From the NCBI GenBank assembly GCA_963082875.1, contig OY720102.1:1860001-1924000 (forward strand): a stretch of DNA of 64,000 bases, given 5' to 3'. Both the position numbers and the translations under genes were made by a program. How positions within the stretch are numbered: position 1 is the first letter of the stretch; the number at the start of each line of letters is the position of its first letter. Of this stretch, positions 24,772-37,286 are shown piece after piece. The notes below the pieces were generated by a model, which worked only from the letters and a program-made list of their open reading frames with translations, was not told where the DNA came from and made no database searches. The DNA is from Corella eumyota. Lineage: Eukaryota > Chordata > Ascidiacea > Phlebobranchia > Corellidae.

Positions 24772-27700
24772 TTAAGAATTATCACTGCCGTCAGATGGCG
24801 GTGTGACGCCCACATCTGACCAGATTTTTTGGTAGAATAAATCCTTTGACTTAAACTGCGCAGTTTGTTCGTTGCCTAAAACGTTACCGAAGAAGGTTCC
24901 GGATCCCCCGTTCCTGCCAACCGGTACCATCATATTAAAAACGCCTAAAAAAATTTAAAAAAAATTATTTATGAATAATATGTTACAGTTGACAATAAGG
25001 AGATCCGATTAAGGGCAGCGAACTAGTATCCAATTACTGGCCGAGGTTAAACATTGAGGTAGGGGTCGAAAGGTTTAAAGTTAAAACAATGTTATATCAT
25101 TTGTCCTTAGACTATCTAGAGGGCATAGCTCGAACACGGTTTTTAAAGCAATGTTTTTACTAAGATATGGAAAATATAATAAAATTATTATTTTAACCAT
25201 AAAAATAACATATAAATTTATGTATAAGTTTATGTATTTTTAGTAAGATTTTGGGTTTGGTGACCATGCCATAACATACTTAAAATCTTTATGTAAACAT
25301 TAATATTTTTGGCATGTTTTAAATCATTAAATTAATTTTGTCATTTTTTCCCGTCGCATTGTTGTAATATTAATTATATATCATATTTATTATTTACTTT
25401 TATCAATGTGCGAAAAACCAAAATAAAAAAAATAAAAAAATTTTAAACTAAGCATGTAATGGTAAAATTTTAAACTAACTTGGGACATATTTCTTCTGTT
25501 CAGCAGATTCATCTTTTGTTTTTGCAATTAAATTCTCCGCAACCAAGTCGCCGTGGAAATTCGATGCATACGCCATTTTTTCTTCCTTTACATTTGTGAC
25601 GTCACCAATAGCAAATATGTTGTCACAATTCTTTACTTGTAAATAGTCGTCGACGATCAGAAGGCCATTCTCGTCCATGCAACTTGCTAAAAATAATTTA
25701 GTTTACGACCTCTATATAAGGGGGTTATTAGATAGTTATGTTTAATTATTAGGCCTTCAAAATACAAAAAAACTACCGTTTGTGGTCCCCGAATTATTAC
25801 AAGCAAATATTGGTTGTGATTAAATATTTACCCACCAAAGAAGTTATATTACTTTTAATAAAGTTGATATTATATATTTCTTTTCTTACCAAGATCTTCT
25901 TTATAGAACTGGTTGTTAAGTTTTACCCCTGTGCATGGCAACACGAGGTCAGCTTTGATCTGTTTTCCCCCTTTAGTTTCAACAATTTGACCGGCCACGT
26001 GTTTGTTCAATGTCAAGTCAGCCAGGTTGGAAACATGTTCGTCTAAAGGTGGGGGAAAATATTTTTTTTTTAAATTAAAATGTATTTTAAAATTCTAGGT
26101 TGTTGTTCGCAATAGTTATTGTCTTGTTTAAATTGCAGTTTATAAAGAAATGTTTTTATTGGCAATTATGGTAAGCTTGTATATTGATCTTAATCTAAAG
26201 GTGCGGCAATTATTTTGATTTGAAAATAACATAAACAATGTGTTAGCACTAAACAACCTTTTGATAGTTTACATTCCAATTTAACAAATGTTGGTGATAA
26301 AAATTAAAAAGGTTTTTAAACCTGTAGAAGAACACATAATTTAAAGAAATTTTATGTAACTTAAAGGTGATTACTGATATTGTTATACTTGCAATTGTTA
26401 CATAATCATTAGCTGTGTATTATATGCAATATTAACATATATAAATATATATACTTACTGTAAATAACATTAACGCCTGCTTCTTCAAGGCAAGTTTTGA
26501 TTCCCTTCCTAAATTCCTCTTCGCCTTTTTGTGTAACGAGAAAATCTTTCGACGAAATAAGTGTCACCTAATGTGCATAAAACAACGCTGTAGGCAGTGG
26601 TCAAAACACTATTTGCATACAGTTAAGTTATCTTGTATTAACACACCCAATTAACTGCTAGTATTTAAATCCTCGGGGTGTAACTTATGATTACAACGCA
26701 AAATTAACGATGAATTTTATAGTCATAACAACATTATTTCAAGATCAAAATCGCTGAATATTTCCAATTCAAATATATAATTTTCGTATGAATAAAATTT
26801 TGGCCAAAGTCACATTTTTATCTGGAAAATCACATTTAATTTCTCCCGATAATTCCACGCCAACTGCGCCTGCTCCAACGATCACAACTTCTTTGGACTG
26901 GGAAAGCTTAAAAAATATAAAAATTTAAATTTTAAAATAGAAATATCACCGACTAGATAATGGTGGTCTATAAACAAATTTACTGGCTATTTTATCTCTA
27001 AAATTTATCAAATATTTGCGCCAAATCTTGGCTTTATGTCGCGCTTATTCACAGTTTTCTTTGGGTCTTCTAAATATTGTCAAAAATAAAGTATATTAAT
27101 TCACCTCCTCTCGAAATTCTTTATAAAGATTCAACGCTTCCTTGATAGATGTCTCGATAGGGACTTTCCCTGGAAATGGTGACGTCGCGCCAGTTGCTAA
27201 TACCAAGTGAGTGTAAGAAACCTGAAAAGTTTTTGCAGGATATTTGTTAAAAGTTTATTGAATGTTCATATGTTGTGATGTAGTAGTTACAACACTTTAC
27301 TTCTCTAGAGGTTCTTAGTTTGATCACTACTTTTTTTGTGATGTAGAGCCCTTGAGTAAGGTGCTAAAAACGATATTCAGCAATTATAATCAATAATATT
27401 CGGACAACACTGACAAAGTCAAATTAAGGCAAAGTCTGGGCAACAAACGTTACTCCATGTTTATGATGTGAATTAGTTCTTCCTACATTAGGGCTAAAAT
27501 TTTAACGAAAAACCATCGTATTAATAAGGTAAGTTTACCTTTTCACCACTCTCTAAAACCAAGGTTTTTTCGTTCGAGTTAAGTTGGACAACTTTTCCTC
27601 GTTTAATCGAGTCCCCAACCATGATATCATAAGGTATAAACAACTTGTTTTCATAACCTAAGGGCAAATGTAAAGTGCTTTTTAATACAATTAGGCTAGG

Positions 27701-28056
27701 TTAAGTATGCATTGCTTGAAGCAAATTAAAGCACATTTTAAAGAATAAACCCAACCCACTTTCGTATACTTAATTATTTTGAAAAAATAACATTTTTAGA
27801 ACTTTAAAAACAAAGACATTAAAGTTAGTTTTACTATTTCAACAATACACTTAAAAATACGGCCTTTAAATATAAAAAATCGCATAAATTCAAGTTTACC
27901 TTTATCTATAGCGGTTCTAAGTGCTCCAACATTATGAAACATTCCGTCTCTTCCATCAATCAAGGTGACGTCAAATAAATTTGATTTAATAAGTTGGGTG
28001 GCCACTCTGCTACCACCATATCCCCCACCTACTATAACCACATTAATATCTGGCAT
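24772..28056 (-). CDS. AIFM2: AIFM2/FSP1-like FAD-dependent oxidoreductase, copy 1
   Basis: Eight exons: 28056-27900, 27657-27539, 27221-27105, 26906-26814, 26567-26459, 26042-25890, 25686-25480, 24944-24772, giving 375 residues, close to the usual ~373 of AIFM2. The first Rossmann motif VVIVGGGYGG binds FAD. LVLATGATSPFPGK is the family ATG motif. The second Rossmann motif IVGAGAVGVELSGEI binds NAD(P)H, and IFAIGDVTNV carries the FAD-contacting Asp. Known family role: FSP1 reduces coenzyme Q at membranes using NAD(P)H and blocks lipid peroxidation and ferroptosis. The N-terminus is MPDINVV with no Gly2, so the N-myristoylation signal of vertebrate FSP1 is missing. All catalytic motifs are intact, so it is probably an active, soluble or differently located enzyme (inference). 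Confidence 0.92.
27278..27493 (+). mobile_element. Degenerate tRNA-derived SINE in an AIFM2-like intron
   Basis: Only parts are recognisable: agcccttgagtaaggtgct from the body, then agcaattataatcaataat and gttactccatgtttatga, in the family order. Heavily mutated compared with the other copies, so it is old. Confidence 0.6.
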
Positions 28057-30268
28057 TTTATGGCAATTTTAATACTTTTATCTAAAGTAATGGCTTGCAT
28101 TTATTAATGATTTTATATTGTTTGTTGTAGTTATTGGTGCCTTTTATTATGTACAACAGTTTTTCTTATAAATGCAAATAGCTAAACTTCGTTAATGGTA
28201 TTTTTATACAAAAGTAGACAGTACATAGAACATTATTTTTAGGTCAGTAAATTAAGAAGCACGATTTTATATCTAGATTATATTTTAACTCAAATCTTCA
28301 AAACATGATATTTTACTAAAGGTAACAACTCAACTATCTGCAGACTGATAGATTAGGTCAATTTCAAATTACCAGACAAACTGCTAATAGTAACACGACA
28401 CTCACTAGAAGTTGTGGTCTCCATTGAAGGCTACGCTGGCCTTTTACATTCTTATTACGCACTGAAGCGGTTTAAGTTTAGGCCAACTCAAATGCTAAAC
28501 AGCGACGCGCCTTTCCGTTCGTCTGTATCCGTTATAAAATTAACTAAAGAAACGAAAAATAATGATATGTTTTTTAGCTAAATTACTATGTTGAGCCGTT
28601 CTTGGTTGCTTATCGAGGATCCCAAGTAGGATTCCAAGTCTATTTAAAGTATGGTTTACGTTCGGTTACTTATTCACATACTATTAAATTCTTGATCGGC
28701 TGAACAATGCAATTGGTATTCCAAATTTTTTTGCTTGTTAGTTATTCATAAAAAGTCACAATTTAAAATGGTCTGCTAACTCTATAAACATAACTATTAC
28801 TAATTTAAACTGTTTAGGCATTAATTAAAGTGACAGAGGCAGTAAAAAAATAACATAAAATCGTGATTTAAAGCATGCCAAAATAACTAAATATTTCTAC
28901 ATGATTTTATAGTAGAACATGATTTGGCCATTAAAATTATTTTAGTATTCCTAATTGTATATTTTGTTTTAAATATTAAATAACAAACACTAGCTGGTAC
29001 GAGAGTTTTAAGTGTTTATTCACCGGTTTTAAGCAAATATTTAAAAATAATTTTAAAGCAAAATAAACATTAAGAAGAAAAGTTTGTAATAACATAAAAC
29101 TTTTAAATATAATGCTGTTGAAAATGCAATGTTGTTATTTCATAACAAAAAAGCAAAAATTTTTGTTGATAATTAATCATAAAAAATATAAACCGAATAA
29201 ATTAATTGTAAAAAATATTTTGTCCCAATTTTTTAATTGATTGAGGTTTTATTTTTTTTAATTGTTTAAAATATTTATAACTACAATGACAAAAATTTAC
29301 GCACAAAACCAGATGTATTTATAAATAATTTATTATCCCGTCACATGTGCTGCAACAACGCAGCATTATTACGTATTGCAATCATTATTACATCAGATAA
29401 ATCAGCTCAAGAACACGTTGCATAAAAATTAGGTATTTAAGTTATTTTAACTCATTTTTTTGTCAGAAATTTCTTAAAAATTGGCCCTACTTCCGTTCGA
29501 CCTATTTCTATATAATTGCATTGCGCCATAATATCACGAGGCCTTATATGTTATATGATATATAAAGCACAGAGAAAAAGAGACACGTAGAGTATGTTGT
29601 TTTGCCTACCGCGTGACGCGATCAGCTGATTGAACCGCGTGATTTTTTAGTCACATGTTGTTATTTTGAACACGTGGTGTAGTAAGGCATATAAGGCTTG
29701 TATAGTTTGCAGTAGTTACACTTGCAAATCAAAAACTAGTAGTAGCTAGTAATAGCTAGCAATAGAAGCTTAAGTGTTTTAAATGCTTTTGATAATAATA
29801 TTAAAGTTTGAAAAACTTGTATTTTGACGTTAATTTTGGCGGGCTATTTAAATATAACAATTTAAATTTAGTAGGCTTGACAAATATAGATGCTTTTATG
29901 TTTCGATTTTCAAATGTAGGGTTAAAATGTAAAGTTATTTTCAAAATATTAGATGTCTTAATCCTGTAAGTATAGGTATTATAAGTGTATGTTGTTGATG
30001 AAGTAATTAGGTAGGTGGTTAGCTTAGGCTACATTATTTCCGCTACAAATGTGATATTAAACAATGTGTCATGTTACTTTTTGGTTGTTATTATGACCCA
30101 AAATATCAAACATATTGTATTAAAAACATTATGTTAAAAAATTATTTAAATTTTTTTATTTTATTTTAGAAATCTATCTTATAGCTACTCTAAAACGGAA
30201 CTATCGTTAAAAAACTATTTAAATATCTTATTGAAAACTCTACAACAATAAAAAACAAACAACAAACA
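28057..30268. promoter_or_regulatory. Divergent region between the two AIFM2-like genes
   Basis: Contains the upstream regions of both head-to-head AIFM2-like genes. A GC-richer patch at 28430-28560 is next to copy 1. For copy 2, a patch at 29600-29700 (gcgtgacgcgatcagctgat, an E-box cacgtg at about 29670) and an acceptor-like ttttattttag at about 30169 suggest an untranslated first exon or a trans-splice acceptor just before the ATG. No other gene seen. Confidence 0.45.
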
Positions 30269-33200
30269 ATGGGAGCTTACCAATCACTTGAAGGAATGCA
30301 TGTCGTCATAGTAGGTGGGGGTTATGGAGGGTCATTACTGGCTACTAAGATAATTAAAGAGAAAATGTGCAAGGTCACTCTTATAGATGGACGGGATGGA
30401 CTCTTCCACAATTTGGGCGCTTTAAGGACTTCAGTTGACGAATGTAAATATATTTTAAGTGTTTTATGTTTTTGTAAATTTAACTAACTTGTTTTAAGCG
30501 TTTTTTAATTATAGAGTTGGGTTTTGGGCGGTTAAATTTATGTGCCTTTAAACTAAATTGATAATTACTGTAAAAGGTGTTCTCTTGAAAGGTGTAAAAA
30601 CGCGCCATTTTTTATTTTGTATGTACACGTTTTCAGTGATATGTTTTTTTTATTTTAATGGATAAATAATTGATGTAAAACTATTTAAAACATTTCCAAA
30701 ACCATATATTCGTTTAAAAATATATGGAAAATGATTTAAGTGAGTTTTTGATAATATATTTAAAGGTTGTTATAATGTTTAGCTTATGAAGACAAACTAT
30801 TTCTTCCATTCGACCAAATGATCGGAGAATCATTTAAACGAGGAAAAGTTGATCAACTGATCTCGGCTAAGAATATGTTGATCTTAGAGAGCGAAGAACA
30901 GGTAGGAAGATTACTAAAATTAAAGTAAAATGTTTTGTGCTTTATTTGTTGCTTTAAACCTATTTTTATGTAGGTAAAATTGAATTTTAATAAAGATGTT
31001 AAATATTTACATTAGGTTGGCAAAAACTTACGTTATCTAAGCAATTTAATGCTAAGATTAATGTTAAATATTCTAAATGCTTCGCGTTTTGTTTAAAATA
31101 GATTCAAGGTTATCAAAATTATTTTAAAGGCATTTTTACTAATTTTTATGTTTAATTTTCGTGTTTACATTTGTAATTATACGTTTTATTAACTAAGTAA
31201 AAATTTTTATTTTTATTTCAACATTTAATTAATAAATTTTTTATCAATAGATCACTTACACTCACTTGGTTCTTGCCACTGGCGCTTCTGCTCCTTTCCC
31301 AGGGAAACTCCCTATTAAGGTATCTGTTGAGGAAGGAAAAAATATGTACAGAAATTTTCGCAGAGAGGTAAAAATATTTTTGATCATATTTTTAAAATCA
31401 GCAGTTGACTTTTAAGTTCAAACTTTACATAAGGAAAATATAATTTACTAATTTTTTACTCTTTTTTCACAAGTTTGTTTTAAATTTTAATTTAATATTA
31501 CCTTCTAAATTTTCAGCTTGCTTTGTCCAACAACGTAGCCATTATTGGAGCAGATTTTACAGGGGTTGAAATGGCTGGGGAAATCAAATGCGATTTTCCA
31601 GAGAAGAAGGTAAAATACAACTTGATATATTTTGTTGCACAAGTTAAAGCATTATTTGGCATTTTTATTTTTTTTCTACATAGTCTTTATATATGTACAT
31701 TGAATGAAGTCTTCTTTTCTATGTTCCTATTATTTTTAATATGTTATTGATGTTCTAGGTGACTTTAATCAGTTCAACTGGCTATCTTGCGAGCGATAAA
31801 GGAAACGAAAACTTTCAAAAATCTTTGGTTAAAACCGTAGAAGAAAGCAACATTGAAGTTTTGTTCAGTAAGTTGATACTTAGTCCATTGCTTTTTAATC
31901 AGAATTTTAATTCATTTAGCCGGTTACTAATAAAAAATCGTTGGTCGTAAACTCGTAATACAGTCGCATATCTAGAAATATTGCGCAATCAACCTAAGAT
32001 TTCAAAATTTTTACAATTTTTGAAATAATATTTTTCCTTCACCTTTAGACGAACATGTTTCCAACCTGGCTGACTTGACATTGAACAAACACGTGGCCGG
32101 TCAAATTGTTGAAACTAAAGGGGGAAAACAGATGAAAGCTGACCTCGTGTTGCCGTGTACTGGGATCGAGCTTAACAACCAGTTTTATAAGGAAGATCTT
32201 GGTAAGTTTAACAGCTTTTCAAATTATTTTAATTGTAGTTTTAGTGATAACATATACTATATAAACTTTAAGATTTAATACTAAGAGGTTATCAAATACG
32301 GCAAAAGAAAAATGTTAAAGTTGTTTTAAAACTGCTATTAAATTACTTGCTTAAATTTTTTTTTATTCAAGACTTGGGACAATCATAGCAACTTACTTAT
32401 TTTTCTACAAATTTGACTTTTAATAACTAAGTAATAGTTTTATTTTAACTTACAGCAAGCAGCATTGATGAGAATGGTTACCTACGAGTTGACGATCACT
32501 TAAAAGTGGAGAAGCAAGAGAATATCTGGGCGATCGGTTGTATCAACAACGTGGAAGAAGTCTTGGTTGGATACCTAGAAAAACATCAATCTGAGGTTGC
32601 TGCAAGTAACTTAAAGTCTATTGGTTACGACTGCAAGGGATTCGAAAAAACATACAAGCCAAGTAAGTAAAAAGATTTGAATAATTTTTTTAGTTTAATT
32701 ACTTAAAATGTAAAATCAGTTTTTAGTTTTAAAATAATTCTAAATTATTATTTCTATCTTTAAATATTTAAACCGCATATAGATAAATTAGTAAACGAAG
32801 GCATACAAATATAAGCAAAGTCAGTTGAAATTTTAGGGGGCTTGTTGAGCTTAATTTACTTGAAATATAATCAAATTTACAAATCAAAATAGCATCTACT
32901 GTCGAGTGTCATATTTTATCTATTTTGTTTTTAATTTAATTATTACTATTTTATTGTTGAAAAAAGATTGTAGTCTAATCAGGCAGGTAAATACGATTTT
33001 TTTAAAGAAAATAACAACTATTTTTTTTAAACCCCATACTGTAGCGCCCTTGAGTAAGGCGCTATAAACAGTATGAACTCCTGCTGAGCCAGCACTTAAT
33101 CAGCAGTATAATTATCAGGCAATTATTATCTATAATATCCCAAACTGTCACAGGCTACTCGAGACTGGGTCGGAGTAACTGATGTTACTCTATGTTTAAG

Positions 33201-33496
33201 TCCGGCATTCGACTTTCCTACATCGAGGATAAAGATATGTACAAAAAAAGCCCCTAAACTTAAATGAATTGGAAATAATGTAACCAAAAGAAATGATTGA
33301 ATATATGTTTGCTTGTTTAGATGATACTGTCATGATGGTTACAGTTGGTCGAAACGGTGGAACCAGTCAGTTTGGTTGCGTGGTGATTGGAAACTTTCTC
33401 ACGAAGCATTTGAAGTCACGTGATTTCTATTACCGAGATGTATGGAAGGATCTTGGGGTCAAGTTCTCTAAAAAGGGGAATTCCTGTAAAGCCTAA
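30269..33496 (+). CDS. AIFM2/FSP1-like protein, copy 2, with altered nucleotide-binding motifs
   Basis: Eight exons matching copy 1 in length and phase: 30269-30443, 30783-30901, 31251-31367, 31517-31609, 31759-31867, 32049-32201, 32456-32662, 33321-33496, giving 382 residues. The N-terminus MGAYQSLEG fits the N-myristoylation rule (Gly2, Ser6) as in human FSP1 (MGSQVS). The FAD motif VVIVGGGYGG is intact. The second Rossmann motif reads IIGADFTGVEMAGEI where GxGxxG is expected, and the conserved AIGD near the C-terminus reads WAIGC, losing the Asp that contacts FAD. The frame is fully open and splice sites are normal, so it is maintained as a protein but may be catalytically weakened or changed (inference). 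A truncated SINE lies in intron 7. Confidence 0.9.
33033..33250 (+). mobile_element. 5'-truncated tRNA-derived SINE
   Basis: Starts within the body (tactgtagcgcccttgagta), lacks the tRNA-like head and A/B boxes, and ends with atgtacaaaaaaag. It lies in intron 7 of AIFM2-like copy 2. Confidence 0.78.
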
Positions 33497-34507
33497 CGGG
33501 TTGAAGTAGTTTAAAATGTGAATTAACATATAAATTAAAAAACTTTAGGCCTAACCCTTTGTCTACACTATTTTTACGTAATTTTGATGTCATAATTAAA
33601 CTTATTGTTTGGTTAACAAATACTATTTTATGAGTTATTAAGAAGCACTTTATTTATATATATAAAAATAAAGTTTAAGTAAAAATATTTACACGTTACA
33701 TTTTAAAAAGTTAGAATAATATACCTAACCAATAATTTATTACATTAAGTTATATTCAACTCTTGTCGTTTTTTTTTCTGTAAGTTTTCAATGCACCATA
33801 TTTTTTATCACTTTAAGCGTTTCAATTTTTTTTTTGCATGAAATATGTTTTGTGGAATCTCTTACTATTTCATATAATGTTTTATTTACGTAAATATCAA
33901 AGTTAAATTTGCACTAAATTATTTAAAAGTTCATTTCTCTACCTAGATTTATGATTTTTACCTTTCACATTTTGGAACTGAATTTAAAGCACTTTTTTCC
34001 ACTAGTGTTTTGTTATTTTGCACTTTTTAGAATCTTTTAAAATTATTTTTAGAAACTTTTAAAATTAAGATTTTTCATATTAGTGTAGCATGTTTTATCT
34101 GTCTTAATCTAATACTTCTTGCTGCAAATAAATATAATCACAAAAAATGCTCTTTGCACAAGTGTTAAGTAAGAAAAAAAAATATATTACCCTTTTTTAA
34201 TCAGCACAAAAACTTTATTTTCTGTTGAACAATTCTTAATATTTAGTGTTATATTTATGTTTACAAAAATTTACCTATTCTTAGATTGGGTATTTAAATA
34301 TATTAAATGACAATGAAACAACAATAGTTTTTGTGACGTCATAATTATTATTTCCTGATACGCGAGTGCCTTAAAGAATAACTATAACAACAACGTAAAC
34401 ATTTCCCCTAATTCATTGTTGTTGGTATTCCAGAATTGTTAATATTAACCTGTAATAGGGATTAAATAGCTGCAAAAAAAATAAACTTTTGGTATAATTG
34501 AAGTAAA
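33497..34507. other. Intergenic, no gene seen
   Basis: A+T-rich; contains the 3' flank of AIFM2-like copy 2 (an aataaa at about 33665) and the upstream region of the next gene, including tgacgtcataatta at about 34333, a CRE-like site. Confidence 0.4.
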
Positions 34508-36469
34508 ATGGAGGAATTTGAAGCGTTGTTGTTATATGTTAGTCTTAGTGGATGCCTGGTGTTTATGATCATACTAATTTATTTTATATATTGGTAAGTA
34601 CATAGGTTTCTAAAAATTGATAGTTTTGTACATTTATTGAAAGGATTAGGTTGCGTGTTTATTTAATATAGTATTGTTTTTGGGTATGGTATTGCTATTT
34701 TTGTGGGAAAAGTATGGCTAATAGGTGATTTAAATTAAGCTCACAGTTGCATTAGAAAATAACTTACAAATCTAGAAAAATTGCTTAAAAATATTAAGCA
34801 AACAGGTAACAATGGTTAGACAATGGAGTCAATTGTTTAAAAATTTTGTCAATTGTTTAAAAATTTTGTCAGTTTAACAATCGACTGAATGCGGAAATCA
34901 ACTTATATATAGTTAGACTAAAGTGCACGTAGAGTTTAAATAACAAAAAATCGTCAAAATTAAAAATATTTTAGACTAATTAATATAAAATAGCTCTTAG
35001 CAAGTATAAGCTTATTTTTTTAATAAAAAAATTTTATCAATTAATTTATTAATTAATTAGAAAATAAGGTTATATAATAAAAAAGGTAAAAATAGATTTT
35101 TTGTTACAATAAACATTAGAGAGTGACGTCACAATATGTTTATACACGTGTCATACACGGTTTCTATTTAAATCACGTGACTTTCTAAGTTTAAAATAAT
35201 TATAAAAAAACGTTTTATGACGTCATAACCTTGATACAAATGTATGAATCATTTCAATCTAGGGAAACAATCGAAAGGTTTGTCATTGTTCTCGTTTATT
35301 ACGTATACAATCGCCATTGTTTGTTTGATTATGCGTCATAACGGAATTGATTTTAGGCTAAATGCTAATTTGTGCATTTAAATAGAAAGTTATATTCATT
35401 TTTATTCATTTATTAATACTGCATCAAGTTAATTAAGTAATACAAGTTAGTTATTCCTAAAACTTAAGTTAAAAAAAGTTAGTTACAAATATTAAACTAA
35501 TTTTTGTTTAAATGTAAATTGTCAAAAAGAAAAATTTTAACATTCTTTAAATTTTTTTTTATTTAGTAAACAGTGTTTAGTCGAAGACAAAAACAAGAAA
35601 GAGATGACTGTGACGTCACTATGCTCATTATTTATGTGGACGGCATCTTGTTGTGGATGCTGCGGATCAAGTTCGGTGAAAACAGATCTCGAAAAAAAGT
35701 AAATTTTTTTTTCTGTACTTTGTTGTAAACCTTAGTCGATTTTCAATGTTATAATGTGGTTGCAACTCTCAATCAATATTTGCCTGTGATAATTTACCTG
35801 TGCACCACAAACGGCAGTTTACTATATTTTAAAGGCCCATATATAATATATTACATATACATTTACTAGAACTTACTATATTTTAAAGGCCATATATATA
35901 GTTCACTAAGTTTTGATATGTGTAAATATTACATATACATTGACTAGAACTTTGCTTGCGATTATATTTCAGAAACTCTGATATTGAAAATAAAGGAGAT
36001 GAAACAAAAACTATTAAGCATGACGATGCAGGTGAACATATTCCGTTGCGTAGCAACCAGTCGGATATCGAGCAATGTCGATCTTTAAAAGTAAAAGAAT
36101 TCTGTCAAATTTTTTGTTATAAATAAAAAACTGCCTCTTGTAACTAAATAGATGTTAGTTTAATAATATTAACGAAAACTATTTTAATTTTATCAAGCCT
36201 GCAATAGCTGTTAGTTTATGTTTATTGATATAGAAGTATTATACATGGTTTTGTTAATTTAGATATTGAAACGACAACAAAACTTTAAACATCGCTATAG
36301 CGGAACCGATTTTGACGTCATAGATTTGTTGGAAGATCGCTGCGGAAGCACGAGCTCAAGTCTGGGTGGAAATATGACGTCATTTGATTCATCAAAGAAT
36401 GACGTCACCTCGCTATCTTCTAGATTTCAAAAATCTCGCTGGGTAGCAGTTCTTTTTTACAAAGATTAA
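34508..36469 (+). CDS. Small single-pass membrane protein, unrecognised
   Basis: Four exons with good GT/AG signals: 34508-34593, 35567-35698, 35973-36090, 36263-36469, giving 180 residues. The N-terminus MEEFEALLLYVSLSG leads straight into a membrane helix (about residues 6-29), followed by a cysteine cluster (CCGCCG) that could be palmitoylated (inference). The rest is a hydrophilic, Ser/Asp-rich C-terminal region of about 110 residues. No signal peptide or known domain. The exons are unusually rich in tgacgtca-type octamers (tgacgtcact in exon 2; atgacgtcattt and tgacgtcacct in exon 4). I do not recognise a family. The exon structure is supported by phase agreement only. Confidence 0.6.
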
Positions 36470-37286
36470 CTGGCTCTTAAGTTAGATTGTAGGACTAAAA
36501 ATTTGAGTTATTTTTGTATTTTTTGTAATGTTTATATGCAAAATTATTTTATATGTTGGTCTATATTTATTTTGTCCTCATGTGGTGTACATTTTCGTTG
36601 TTTAGAAAGTATATTAATTTATCGTTAATTATAATTATTAATATGAATGTCGGAAACTTGTAATAATTTTTCTATGTTACCAACTTGTAAAACTTTTTTT
36701 GTGCCATTTATAAATAATATAGCCTATTTTTGTTAATAACAAGCATGTAAAACAACATGTTTCTTGTAAGTGTTTATTATATGAACCGCTTTGTGTGGTT
36801 TAAATGAAAAAGGATATTACTTACATGTAATTGTTATTGCCTAAAGGCTGTAATTAACATTGTCAGCACAAGTCGTAAATTTTATTAACTGGCAACTTTT
36901 TGAACCTAAAAAAATAACTAAAATAAAAAACTTTGAACAATTTAATTATTTTATTTATAATTAACTTATTATTATTTGTTAATATATTGAGAATAAAATT
37001 TAGATCTTGTATATAATTTTATAATTTGTTGCAATAAAAGATACGCATGATTTTGCATGCGACTGCTTTGAGATTAATTTTCAAGCAGCTGGTATGTCGT
37101 CAAAGGTTCGTTAGCCAATCAGCGCTCGTACATCATAGTTGTTGATCAAAAATAATTCGTTTCTGAGCAAAATAGATTTGTTTTGCAAGTTAAGATGTTT
37201 TGACTGTTAGTTATATTTTGTTTTCACGTTAAAGAGCAAATTAAGGTGTAAAACAAGAACTAAATAATCGAATTCTACATATTTCA
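36470..37286. promoter_or_regulatory. Intergenic, promoter region of the ARID4 gene
   Basis: A+T-rich 3' flank of the preceding gene, then from about 37080 a patch with a CCAAT box (agccaatcagcgctcg, about 37115) that is probably the ARID4 promoter. An apparent exon at about 37651-37735 inside the next gene cannot be joined in frame and is not used. Confidence 0.45.
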
